Position numbers and translations under genes: made by a program. From NCBI GenBank assembly GCA_949987705.1, contig OX465282.1, positions 126,190,310 through 126,254,309 on the forward strand: a stretch of DNA of 64,000 bases, in the 5' to 3' direction. Of this stretch, positions 11,850-21,979 are shown piece after piece (position 1 is the first letter of the stretch; each line of letters begins with the position of its first letter). Under the pieces are notes generated by a model. It ran no database searches. It was not told the DNA's origin and worked only from the letters and a program-made list of their open reading frames with translations. This stretch comes from Thereva unica (Eukaryota; Arthropoda; Insecta; Diptera; Therevidae).

Positions 11850-12490
11850 CTCTGAACCCTGCGAGGAATCAAAAGAGGGCAGCGGCCCTTCTGACGGCTC
11901 TATCCTCATCACGAACTCCATCACTACCTCTGATATTTTCGCCTCAACGTCGGCCCAGAGAATTAACATCGGTTAGCACCACTAAAAGGTGGTCCTTTAC
12001 TACTTCGTTCATTGGCCTGCTGAGCCTAATTGTTGGGCTTCTGAAGTAGAAGCTTCCCGGACTATGGTTAGTTTTGAGAGCGTTTTCCTTTCTGGTTATT
12101 ATTTGAGGGCGCTGAGCTATCTTCGCGGGATCTGTGTCTGGTCGTCTGTGCATTTGTTTGTTTTGGTTTCTCTTCATTATTATCGTTCATTATATCGTCA
12201 ACAAATAGAGCTACACCAGTTTTTAAAGCTTAGTATGCGTTCTTGTTGCGTGTGGCTCTTAAGAGCTGCTATTGCCCAGCACTGGTTTATCGGTAGAAAC
12301 CTGAACCCAATAGTTGCAAAAGAACGTATAATAAAGCGCCCTTACCAGTCTTTTACGTTTTTTTAAATGCAAGCTTTGTTTACTTCCTGTGCATATCCGG
12401 CACATTCCTGGACCGCGGGGCCGCCCTCTGGGACATGGTGCCCTCGGGCGATCACCCACCCCTAAAGCCGGTACTGTTGACCATTGATGT

Positions 12491-14890
12491 GAGGTATATT
12501 GAAAATTATTTTTGCTACTAGAAAAGCTAAGTTTTTTTTTTATTTTTAGTTCAAAGAATCTTTTTTTTTTTTTCAATTTCGTAACATCGACACGATCTCA
12601 GGTTTGGTTTATGTTAAAATCTATCAAAACAATTAGCTGCAATCGGCCACACTCCACATGATCATCATCAACGTGCTTCTTCACCAGGAAAGTAAACTTC
12701 CGGCCGCCGCCCGTGGCAAATGAAAACATTTATTTTGTAATGAGTATCAATTCTTGATGCTTATTTTCATATTGAATATTTGCTTCCACTCAAAAAGAAA
12801 TCATCTGCCTCCTCCGCCGAGCCACTTGAGAACGGCCTTAAACGATTTCACCCATTACAACCACTTAGAACAAAAAGAACATTCAAGATCTCTGGTCAAT
12901 AAACTGCGGCTCCTCAACCTATCAACTCGAAACAATTTCCATTTAGATTGAATCATTAGAATATCACGAATTCCAGACATTCTATGGGGCGCTCGGTTGT
13001 CCAGTAGTGGTTTACTATGTACTATCGATTCCATGCCCGAACTGTCCACCTTCGGCTAGTGTGTCTGAAATGGGTTACTCTGAAAGCTGCTGGGTCTAAA
13101 ATAAAAAGTTCGTTCGCATTCCGCGTTGCCTGGTCGTGGATACTTTTAACGACATCAAATTGAACTCGACTCCTGATTGAACCTGATTTATGTTGACGGG
13201 CGACAATGGAATGCGCTTATCATGGAAGCGACTGAACTAATTCAATCGCGCGCCTGGTGAGAAGATGCAGTCCAGTCGAGGCAAATGATATAAATGACGG
13301 CGCCGTTAATCAATTAAACGAGGAACGGAACTATTCTCACCCACGCTAGGATTTCACAGCGACGAGCACAAGTGTCTCTAGTAATTTTTTTGAGTAACGC
13401 CGCCGCCGGAGTGAGCGGGAATTTCACTGTATCATCATCCATCTTCGGATCCAGAATCGTCGCTGGCGTCTGGTGGTTGTGTGGACAAAACACGGTGGAC
13501 TCGGACGCGACATTTCACCAGCATCAACGGTTATTTGCTAGGGCTGCAGCTGTACGGTCGCGCACGTCCTGTTCTGGTTCGACCAATGGGTCGGGAAATC
13601 ACACACCAAACTCAGTCAGGCGAATGGGGGGCTAGTCACGGGTCATGGGGCAGGACCCTGAATTAAACAACCATCCGGAAAAGCTTATTTATTTTGACAC
13701 GTGAGACCTTTCCTCTTGAACCATTTGCACCTACGAACGCTGAACCGTGTGCAGTGGGTGCACTATAGCATAGCAGACGATGCGGCCATGCATGCCTCGT
13801 GTGTGAACTTGGACTTCCCTTATGCAGCAGCGGTGCAAGCTTCAGCGAGTGCTCCTCTAATAACACGAGTTACGAGCCCCCAGGCTGTCCCGGTGGATAT
13901 CGCCGGGGGGTGCCTCCAGGCAGGAGGCTCCCCTCCGTTTCGCCTAATTACGTAACGAGTGCAATTGGTTTCGGGGCTATACAAGCATCAGTTCCGCGCC
14001 ATCAAAGTGTCTATTTTGTCACTTTGAATTTGTTTTGGTTTCCAGCTGAGGATTAGTCCCGTGACTGACAGAACGTGAAAGTTCAATTTGGTTCCGTTTG
14101 GATGCTCTGCGTTTGTGTGCCCTAGCCCAGCTCGGCACAGCACAGCACTGCCACCACCTCCGCAGAACCTTCTTCAAAATAGGCAAGGTTGAGGTTAAGC
14201 GGATAATAAATGGTCCTTCATCTTCCCTTAAAAAAAACATCGTTGTTGGTGAAAATGAAAAAAACCAAGATCGATTCTTGCTTTTCGGCACTTTGGTTGT
14301 CGGTGCCTCGTCATGGTGTGGTATTTGTTAAGGGGACGAGCAAGGACTAGGCGTTATCGTTTACACGGCAGGTGGTAACTTTAGTTTTCATGTCTGATTT
14401 CGAATTGGATAAAGATTTATGAGCACTTTTTTTTGGGGTCACTTGTAATTTGAAGAAAAACGCCATTGTAAACAAAATGTGATGAAAATTTCTTCTAGCA
14501 GCTTTTGAGGGAAATTATGTTCTTTGGTTGTTTTATTTCATTTTATTTGAAAATGACAAATTGATTTATGTGTAATTTAATGGAGGAAATGGTATACATT
14601 AGATAAAGCCTTTATAACTTTGCTACTATAAACATTATACAGAACATATTTAGTCCAAATACCAACACAAATAGGGGCAAATTCTGATTTCCTCCTGAAA
14701 ATCTCCTGCTTCCCACGTAAGATCTCTAAATGTGCCGCAGCTCCAAAAAAGCCGTGATGAAATGCGTAGATATTATTGTCCCTAACTAGCTCTTCTATCA
14801 CAACTGCAGTGGTATGAGAGGCAAGCTGAATAATCTCTTTATCGACGCAATAAATATCGACGAATAATCTCTTTATCGTGTAAACCGAAA
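12491..14890. other. No recognisable gene; GC-richer block inside
   Basis: The stretch 13330-14330 is clearly more GC-rich than its neighbours and contains several overlapping short frames on both strands, none with a recognisable domain. It could be low-copy host DNA such as an untranslated exon or regulatory region. I see no splice-supported coding exon. At 14829-14878 the sequence GAATAATCTCTTTATCG is repeated after 36 bp, just before the Jockey relic. Confidence 0.35.
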
Positions 14891-15639
14891 CATGTGGGAA
14901 TAAGACTTTCCTAAATGAGGAGAGCCTAGACTGCAGCTGGACTGTCTATAGATGCGACAAGGACTACAATTCGACCGGTTTCACAAAAGGAGGAGGAATA
15001 CTAATAGCCGTCAGAGACCGTTGTGGGAGTTGGGACTCTCACTGCCAATGGAAAAGCGATTTTGAGATTCCCAATTGTTTGGCGCACGCCTTACTATTGG
15101 CTTATGGATGCAGTGAGGCGCACCGGGTTCCAGCTAGTAATATATAATGTAGAAGTACTTAATTTTCGAGCGGGTGAATTTGATTTGCAAATGGGTGAAT
15201 TTAAAGTAAAAAAACTGTATGCGTGTCAAATCCGACAAGAAACACGTATTCATCGGTTCATTTTATATCCCCCAAAGCTGTCGAACCTATATATGGCGAT
15301 CTACCGCATATCTTAGAAGAAGCCAATAATACTCGTTGCAGCAACGACGACATATTCGTCTTAGGAGATTTCAACAGTCCTAACATTTCTTTTATTCCTG
15401 ACGAGGAGGATAACCTTCTTCCTATCAATATAACAAATCCTATTGATATCAAGCTTATCGACACCTTTTATATCAAATTATTAGACAACCAAATTCTTAT
15501 TATGGAGAACCTATTCAGTAATTCTATTCATCACTCTGCATGGGTCTTAGAACTCAATTGTACAATCCCTAAACTCTACCCAACATACAACAAAACGTTG
15601 GCGTTAGACCACTTGACCTAACAATCTGCCCTCTAGTGT

Positions 15640-16036
15640 TTTGCAACGGTGCTCAAATCATGAGGTCTTCTGTTCCACGACCCGGCTCGCCATTTGGCAG
15701 AAGGTCCACTTTTGAGCCAATCTGGGTTTTTTGTGGGTGCGTTAGACTCCTTTTCTTGGGGCTTTTCAGCAATCTTTTCAAACCGTATGACTGGAGTCTT
15801 CATCCTTTCGCTGAGTTATTGTGGCCTGGAGAAGGTCCAGAGGATGTAACCCTCTTCTTATTAAGAACATTGGCATTGGAAGAGTCGGCTTCCAAAAATC
15901 GTCTAAAATGTTTTCGGGCTGCGCCATCCGTCTCCTCAAAGCGGTCTCTAAGGAAATCTTCTTCTAATGAAGAAGTGATCTCAGCGCACTCAATCACTGT
16001 CCTCATTGAAGAGTGATCCCGAAAATTCCCCTTCAC
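15640..16036 (-). other. Unrecognised minus-strand open frame within the Jockey relic
   Basis: A minus-strand frame runs MKGNFRDHSSMRTVIECAEI, continues through SSLEEDFLRDRFEETDGAAR, and stops near 15803; in-frame sequence continues with a basic stretch around 15.7 kb. It is rich in Glu, Arg and Ser and looks more protein-like than its neighbours. I do not recognise it. It lies between the endonuclease and reverse transcriptase parts of the plus-strand Jockey relic, so it may be a piece of another element inserted there in the opposite direction. Chance is also possible. Confidence 0.25.
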
Positions 16037-16933
16037 TACATGGGCATGAGGCTACATTCGGCACCCTGCTGCATGGATTCAGAAATATCCAACTATCCTC
16101 GTAGGTCGTCCTGGTTGGACTATGAGACCCTCATTGGGAGGTGCTCCATCCTCAAGTTTTAAGGTATCTTTATTGATCCTTCAACACTATTGTTCATGCC
16201 TTGAGATTGTGAGATTTTATTTAGTTGTCTCTAGATCCGCCGTATTTAGTCTGCTTCATGTACAGGCAAGGGCACCTCCGCTAGGATGTGACGTAAGGCC
16301 ATGTACAGACGGTCTTGGAGTCAGCACTCCCTATTTGTGGCGTGTTTGAATCATAGTGATGAGCACATACACTTGGCTAGGTACAAATTGTTGTTCTTCG
16401 AATTCATTTTGGCGCCTAGAACGATCGTTCCTCTGGCTCTACCCCAGGGCCGGCACTGAACACAGGTTATCAGATTTCAAGGATTGCTTTCAAATGAAAT
16501 CGAAGTAACTTCCGGTGTTCCTCAGGGCAGTCATCTTGGCCCTCTTCTGTTCAATATATTCATCTCTGAGCAACAGGATAGAATCAATTCAGAAGAAATT
16601 TATCCTCTTTACTCTGAGAAGTCTACCCGACCCGCATGACTTTCTAAGCCTACCCATACACGCTCTTGCCGCTCTCTGCTAGAAGAAAATTTCTTATGGT
16701 ATCTCTCACCTTAGAATGCAATCTTAAAGTTCAGTTTTTGTCGGATATGATCAAGCTCAATGAAGACGTCCGACTTACAAGATATACCCACATCGGACCG
16801 TGTATGAAAGGAATGAGCCCGTCAACAGATGCTGCGTGGTCTTTAACAATATATAGATCATGTTACTCCCTTTCAATAAATAAAGCATTCTAAGCATCTC
16901 TGTTGTATTTGGTTTAAGTATGCCTTGTTTGGC

Positions 16934-16957
16934 GAATAAATAAATAAATAAATAAAT
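16934..16957 (+). repeat. (AAAT)n tail of the Jockey relic
   Basis: About six AAAT repeats follow the degraded 3' end of the Jockey-type relic. Short tandem tails of this kind are left by target-primed reverse transcription. Confidence 0.7.
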
Positions 16958-16960
16958 CAC

Positions 16961-18019
16961 AAAATTGATTTCTCCTTTTTAATTTTTAATTAAAAATCGT
17001 ATGACATCAGCAAAAATATACAAAAAAATGGTTAAAATACGACAGCCAACATTTTTCATAAAGTCCAATGCCAACGAATATCGCAGGTTTTTCTGATGTT
17101 TACTATAACTTTCGCGATTTGCTGGCGTCAGTTCTAATTCACGTGTTTTACGTAAATATTGTATCAGTGCCAAATTCGCTAGAAATGCCGGATGTCTCTT
17201 TCCTTTTGCGATGTTGTAAAAAAAGAAAGTGGAAAGTCATCCGACCTTCTGTGAATATTACATTCACCCCAATTACAAGGGCATGCACGTGATACAATTT
17301 TAGAAATATATATTCTGTGTTAAAGTCTGAGCCAAAAAAGTTGAATTAAGTCAGGAAATTGCAAAACAGAATATATGAGTGATACACAAAGATTGATTAT
17401 TAAAAAGCACTTGGGAAGTTGTGAAATTAGCAGGAAATAAGCAAACTCGATCCAGGAACATGTTTTATAAAAAGGGAATTTGTGCAATCCGAGACTGAAA
17501 ATACGCGAGTGCTCTTTCTAATTTACGTAGAAAATTGTGTCTTTATAGCTCTCCCCTAATTCCATTTCTGGTGAGGGGTCCGTTACTAGGACTACAAGGT
17601 AACAACAGTGGGGTGGGTTTCTAGGGTTTTACAATTGAAGCCAAAATTTTATTTCAAAGCTGTAAAATTAAATTATTTTCCATATGGTCTTGCAGAAACT
17701 ATTGAATAGGCATTTTTACCCAGAGGCGTAGCTTGGATTTGTGCTTCCTGTCGTGAGCCCTAAGTTTTCGCCCCTGTTTTCGCAACTAAGCAAAAATTAA
17801 ATCGTTAACTGATCGTTGGACTGATCCATTATTTGACTTGCGATTGCAAATCGTGGCTTTTAGAGAGACCTTCAAAGTCGAAAAGGCCCTTTTTTTCAAA
17901 GTTGTTTATAAAGCCCTCTTTTTCGACAAATTTCCGCTAAATCGGTCAAATGGTGGCTCACTCCTTAAGTTCAATTGACTTCTTTAATCTGAATTTTGTG
18001 TTTTGCCAACAGGAGCAGC
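16961..18019. other. No recognisable gene; one hAT-like end motif
   Basis: The only motif I can name is CAGAGGCGTAGCTTGG at 17721, which resembles hAT left ends (CAGTGGCGTAGCTAGG). No partner end was found. A 64-codon minus-strand frame at 16979-17173 has no recognised domain. Confidence 0.3.
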
Positions 18020-18325
18020 GCTATCATCATTGCGCTCCTTTAATCCCTCATGGGACATAGGGCGGAAACAGTTGCCCTCCCAGTTGTTGCGGCTTCTGCT
18101 AGTAGGGTTCTCCTCCACGTTGTTCTAGGTCTTCCGACTCGACGGGATCCTTACGGATTCCAGTCAAGGGCCTGTTTGGCTAGATTTTCGTTTTCGTGTC
18201 ACAAGGTGTGGCCAACCCAATTCCATTTCCTTCGCCTGATTTGGTCGTCTCTCCTTTCTTGGCCGGCATGGCGCCATAGTTCTTCGTTTGAAATTCTATC
18301 CTGCCAGCGGATTTTTAGGAGCAGG
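18020..18325 (-). mobile_element. LINE 3' end (F52C9.6-like C-terminus), copy 1
   Basis: On the minus strand the frame reads KIRWQDRISNEELWRHAGQE, then RRDDQIRRRKWNWVGHTL, a stop, HENENLAKQALDWNP, GRPRTTWRRTLL and ATVSALCPMRD with a stop at 18040. This is the conserved C-terminus of endonuclease/reverse-transcriptase LINEs (I-NE-LW------QIRRRKW-W-GHTLR, ALDWNP-G-R--GRP--TWRR, RW---V-ALC). Upstream minus-strand sequence to about 18520 has open frames that may be the decayed thumb region. Two further copies of this 3' end are in the window, at 26322-26413 and 61112-61405. Confidence 0.85.
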
Positions 18326-18539
18326 AGCTATAGTGGCAGGAAATTTGCGCTTTCCAAATGAGGACTCGAATTTTCGCCTTTTTGAAGCACGCATATCAAA
18401 ATTCCGGGAGATAGTGCTCCCATCATCCTGAGTGCGAACCATCTAAACAGGTCCTTAGTACTTTCATATGTTCCTCCAAATTCGTTTCGAAAGTAAAATG
18501 CCAATCTCTTCATGCAGTCTTTAAACCTGGTTTACGTAT

Positions 18540-20030
18540 ACCTCTCATTTTTCTTCCAATACAGTCTATAGGCCACTTATTTTCCGAGCACACTGATAAG
18601 TTCCTGCGTCCATTCGTGAATTCAAACTTTCGTCTGTTTCTGTTAGAGCCCGCACCAAAAAAGAAGGGAATTCAAAATCATTGTTTCCATACGCCATAAG
18701 AGCCTCAAGTACCCACAAGCGATTAACCTCATCCCGCGTCCTTCTTTTGTAATACAGACTCTATCTTCTATAGCGCTGTCAAAATGTTATTGTATGGTAT
18801 CATGTTTGTTACATCGCATCTTACGCTCGATATATTGTGTGAGTGCTCATGAAACTCATGCCTTTACTAGCAATCAGAGCATTCTATCGATATATAGAAA
18901 GAAAGAATGGACAAAAAGCGTGGACTTTCGGCTGGGATCCTGAACCTACTTAATCTAACGCCTACATTCATACCAAGCATAGACTTTTTCGACATTATGG
19001 CAATTTATTCATTTGATTCCTCCAGCTACCAGTACTTCTAAACGCCTATCTAATAAATTCAAATAAATTAACTTCAATTTTCGAAAGATGACACCAGATG
19101 GCATGCACTCCTCAGACGATCTAATCGAATTTCGCATTAAAGACGAATTTAATGGTATCCAATCAATAACTAGAAATTTTTTCTTATCTTTATAATTACT
19201 TATGAAAAGACCAATAAAAATCACATAAAGTAAAAAATTCAAGAAATTTTGAAATTATTTTAAAATAAAATATCAAACAAATTAAAAGTGCATAAACATA
19301 TGTTATTCGACTCAAGTTTCATTTCTCAAATAAATGCAGTAGATAAATAAGTACGTAAATAAAATCACGTTCATCCACCAGGTGATGTCGTAAATTTGTA
19401 AGATATAAAATATTTTAATTTGTTTGGTTCATTTATTACGCATAAAAACAGTCTGCAATTTCACTTCCGTTCACAAAGTAAAGTTACTGGTGGCACTGAT
19501 TTCACTCATGAAAATATAAATATAGTTCATTAAAACCTCCAACCTAATCATGTTTTTTTTCTCTGTTATGAAAAGTTGTGTTACAAAAACTGGTTCAATG
19601 CATTAAAATGCGGCTACAGAATTCTTATGCATTTATCTAATTTATTTTAGCAGTGTAACTTGAGCACTTTGAAATTAATGCAAGGAGAAAATGAATTTTC
19701 GATTAATATCTTGTAGGAGCGCCACTAGAAGAAATCAAGATTGGTGAATGAATTTTCAAAAAGCAAGTGGGTTGAAATTGTGTAATCGCCTGCATTAAAC
19801 TTAAACATAAATATATGAAACTGATCTGGATACTACCCACGTGAATATTGGATAATTCAAATGGAATGGAATCATATGGAAGAGGCTATGTATAATAGTT
19901 TATTGGTTATGTCTTAAAAACAAGGTTCAACAGCCGTTCACGGGGTTTTATTGGAGCAATCGTTCAATGGGTCATTGAAGCAGGAAAATCCGCGGAGTGC
20001 TATTAAATAAGAGGGTGGAAATTGGACATA
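18540..20030. other. No recognisable gene; AT-rich
   Basis: This stretch is AT-rich with only short chance frames. I see no repeat ends, RNA gene or protein similarity. Confidence 0.4.
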
Positions 20031-20037
20031 GGGTCAC

Positions 20038-20500
20038 AATTGGGGGCCTCGGTGGTCTAGAGGTAAGGCGCCTGACTACTATCTCAGAGGTCCCGGGTTT
20101 GAATCCCGGCCAGCCCCACGGTCCTTCGCCTTTTCCACTTTCCCACCCACATAACTTCCCTTCTTTCTTCTCCCCTCTTTACAATCCTGATTCCTCCTGT
20201 CATAGTCTTCGCTAGTCTTTCCTCGCCGGTTGGCTGATGATATTCAACTTGTTTCCGGAGGCATAACACTCCAGCGAGTTGTTTCTCAAATGCCCCGATG
20301 CCAGAGTCGCGAAATGGTTGGAAGTAGGTGGAATAATCGCGGCTAGGTTGTGGCAGCTCCTTCCTACTTCTCTGTTCCTCTCTTTCTACTTTCTATCTTC
20401 CGGCTAGAGCTGCTGTTCGACATTCTATACGAAAAAAAATAGATTGTCGAACAGTACAAAGGGGCTTTCCCTAAGCCTCTAGTCTACCAAATAAAAAAAA
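20038..20500 (+). mobile_element. tRNA-derived SINE
   Basis: The head at about 20042-20117 contains an A-box-like GGTGGTCTAGAGG and a B-box-like GGGTTTGAATCCC in the right order and spacing for an RNA polymerase III promoter. A T-arm CCGGG-TTTGAAT-CCCGG can be drawn. The acceptor stem pairs over only five bases and the anticodon loop has eight bases, so it is not a functional tRNA gene. An unrelated body of about 350 bases follows, ending in AAATAAAAAAAATGG at about 20490-20503. This is the layout of a SINE. Confidence 0.7.
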
Positions 20501-20764
20501 TGGACCCCTTTTAGTTTTTGCAATATATCCCGCAAACGAAGAAAAATATTGATAGCTTTTCTCTTCCTCTAACAAGTGGGGGCGAGGAAAACTCGCGAAG
20601 GCTTTGTTAGGTTATGTAACGCTAACTTTTGCAAGTGTCTTGTAGAGAAAGTCTAGTCAGAAACTGACGAGCGCCTCGTCCTCGTAGAAAACCAGCCAGC
20701 CCCCAGTAGAAAACTAGCCGACTACTTTCAAAAAACTATATCCGATTTCTAGCCGAAAGCTGGT

Positions 20765-21115
20765 ACAACTGATCAAATGCGCAACAAATAGCTCACTGGC
20801 GAAAGTAAGGATCAAAAAGACTGTAACAGAAGAGTTCGAGGTACTACAAGGTCTTGGATGTGCTGCCTCAATGCTCACCTAGAATTGGTGATAAGGAAAA
20901 CGTCAGTCCAGTCAGTCCAACTGCATCAGTGAACGAAGGTTCTTTTTGGCAGCAAAAGAAGCTTATGTCGAAATAAAAGAGGCGGCAAAATACATAAGCC
21001 AAAAAACGAAGGTGATGCAACAATCCAGGGCAAAGATTTAGAATGGGAAGAAATATAACTATTGACGAACATAGCCTAGAAGTAGTCGATAAAGTAGTCT
21101 ACCTCACGTAGGGGA
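20765..21115 (+). pseudogene. LINE reverse transcriptase relic
   Basis: The plus strand retains SSLAKVRIKKTVTEEFEVLQ, then AAKEAYVEIKEAAKYI, KTKVMQQSRAKI and, after a frame change, ITIDEHSLEVVDKVVYLT. This matches the part of the LINE reverse transcriptase around and after YADD (AV-V-GELTE-F-V--GL; AF--LE--AKKIGL-INE-KTKYM; --I----FE-V--F-YLGS). The catalytic box itself is lost by frameshift or deletion. The same family is much better preserved at 49.1-50.2 kb. Confidence 0.65.
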
Positions 21116-21171
21116 GAGGGGGTCGCGGCAAATATCACGTAATTTTTTTCCCTCAAGAATAGTGTAAAATT

Positions 21172-21955
21172 GCCAGAAACCTGGTTTAAATTAAGTAAAA
21201 CAGGTTTCTCCACTAAAAACTCGCATTCATTCACAGGCCGCCGGCAGGCCAAATTCGCAGGCACAGCCCGATGAAGGCAATACAATATTCAGTCTGACTA
21301 GCGATGAAGGACTTCAGGTATCCGCCTGACAAGTCGTGGCGTGCAGGTACTGATATGATTTCCTATAGACTGCTTAGCATAGCAGATTGTTAATACAAGT
21401 GTATGGCCTCAACGAAAACTTTAAAGGCACCAACAGATTGGTGACTGGAAAAACCTTTAAAATACACAGACCACCATATTTGCTGACATAATGAACAGGC
21501 GAATGTTTGTGCCTTAAGGCGGCTCCAGAATCACGCCGTGAATACCCGCGAACAAGCGCGAATGTGAGTGTTAATGGTTTTCGCGCCTTGCTTTCAGGTC
21601 CGACTGGACACGGCAAGAATTCGAGCGGTAAATTCGCGGCTTGAGACTGAATAGAAGTTCTGTGGTGGTAGTACGTAGGTTGTTTCAGTCGACCTCTGCA
21701 TACAAGTGTTTCAAATTATTTTGTATGATGTGGTCGATTGAAGCAACTTACGTGCTACCATTCCTGATCTCATATAAAGATTTTTTCAGTTTTCTTGGAC
21801 TGCAGGCCCCATCCAGCTGGCAGCCGGGGAGGTGTGGCGAAAATTTTCAGACCACAACCTGCTGTCGACCTGTGTGTGAAAGGTTGCCTTAAAAAATGGC
21901 TAAATCCTACCAAAAATCGCAAAAATCGCCTCACGTAGTTTATGGACGACCCCAA
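21172..21955 (-). repeat. Unclassified dispersed repeat, copy A
   Basis: Read on the minus strand, this segment aligns over its whole length with 58215-59030 on the plus strand. Shared landmarks in order are: GGGGTCGTCC-TAAA-TACGTGA, CGATTTTT, TAGGATTTA-CC, CACACACAGGTCG, GCCTGCAG-CCAAGAA, a GAATTTAC...GAATTC block, GAAAGCAAGGCGCGA, CGGATACCT-AAGT, GTCAGACTGA, and finally TTTAGTGGAGAAAC-TGTTTTACT. It has no recognised protein. The start resembles a GGGGTCGTCC motif I have seen in insect repeats. The class is unknown. Confidence 0.7.
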
Positions 21956-21979
21956 ACTAAAAGGGGTCCATTTTCTCCA

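Larger units (their letters stand above)
10785..12177 (-). pseudogene. Retroelement ORF1-like (DUF4780-like) relic
   Basis: Reading 5' to 3' on the minus strand, the segments are: RSPTIRLSRPMNEVVKDHLL near 12.05 kb; an acidic part with VVMEFVMRIEPSEGPLPSFD; then, after a MITE interruption, KRPRARIWFPKMEAEPGKLF, then LRPHNRDLPMDNWKILNAGE and PQRNSKTLVLLINNECLE, ending in an acidic tail with SSNEEADSDKELCESLDEL. The pattern R-WVP-----E----LR--N--LPT--W--L followed by a ---L-IN-E-L segment resembles the DUF4780/gag-like ORF1 of insect non-LTR elements. At least two stops and one frame change are present. A further open stretch of 112 codons (10784-11122) follows in the same frame and is not recognised. 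The assignment rests on pattern memory and needs a profile search. Confidence 0.45.
10313..12479. mobile_element. hAT-like element boundaries (imperfect)
   Basis: The left end near 10321 reads CACGGCCGGCTTTAGG and the right end, read inward from 12476, reads CAGTACCGGCTTTAGGGG. CAGGGCCGGCTTTAGG-type termini are typical of hAT elements. An identical 13-bp sequence, TGACCATTGATGT, lies just outside both ends (10300-10312 and 12478-12490). It is longer than the usual 8-bp hAT target duplication and is not flush with the left terminus, so the exact boundaries are uncertain. The enclosed sequence includes a retroelement ORF1 relic, a hAT MITE and a LINE fragment, so the element could be a vehicle that collected later insertions. 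Confidence 0.45.
14896..16960 (+). pseudogene. Jockey-type non-LTR retrotransposon relic
   Basis: Parts of ORF2 are recognisable in order. At 14896-15025 the endonuclease part reads KTFLNEESLDCSWTVYRCDK and then GGGILIAVRDR, matching ETWLN----Y-V-R-DR--GGGVLIAV. At 15218-15620 it reads PKAVEPIYGDLPHILEEANN and then DIFVLGDFNSPNISFIPDEE (the GDFN motif). At 16485-16560 the reverse transcriptase box reads VTSGVPQGSHLGPLLFNIFI. Directly after it comes RIESIQKKFILFTLR, which normally lies far downstream of the YADD box, so the catalytic YADD part has been deleted. The relic ends with an AAAT-type tail at 16934-16957. Frameshifts and at least one insertion (15026-15200) also disrupt it. Confidence 0.85.
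20497..21976. mobile_element. Unit bounded by 21-bp perfect inverted repeats
   Basis: AAAATGGACCCCTTTTAG continues to a 21-bp sequence at 20497-20517 that occurs exactly inverted at 21956-21976. The enclosed 1.4 kb contains a LINE reverse transcriptase scrap (about 20765-21115) and one copy of an unclassified 0.8 kb repeat (21172-21955). No obvious target duplication flanks the pair. It may be a terminal-inverted-repeat element or two copies of a short repeat in opposite orientation. Confidence 0.45.

Noticed and set aside
13976..14000. TATA-like CTATACAAGC with a TCAGTT initiator
   Set aside because: The two motifs are about ten bases apart, too close for a core promoter, and no coding exon follows.
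13330..14330. Protein-coding gene in the GC-richer block
   Set aside because: Frames are short, overlap on both strands and match no domain I know; composition alone is not enough.
17721..17736. Complete hAT element starting with CAGAGGCGTAGCTTGG
   Set aside because: No inverted partner end or target duplication was found, so only the motif is reported.
20042..20117. Functional tRNA gene
   Set aside because: The acceptor stem pairs at only five positions and the anticodon loop has eight bases; an unrelated body and an A-rich tail follow, so it is a SINE head.
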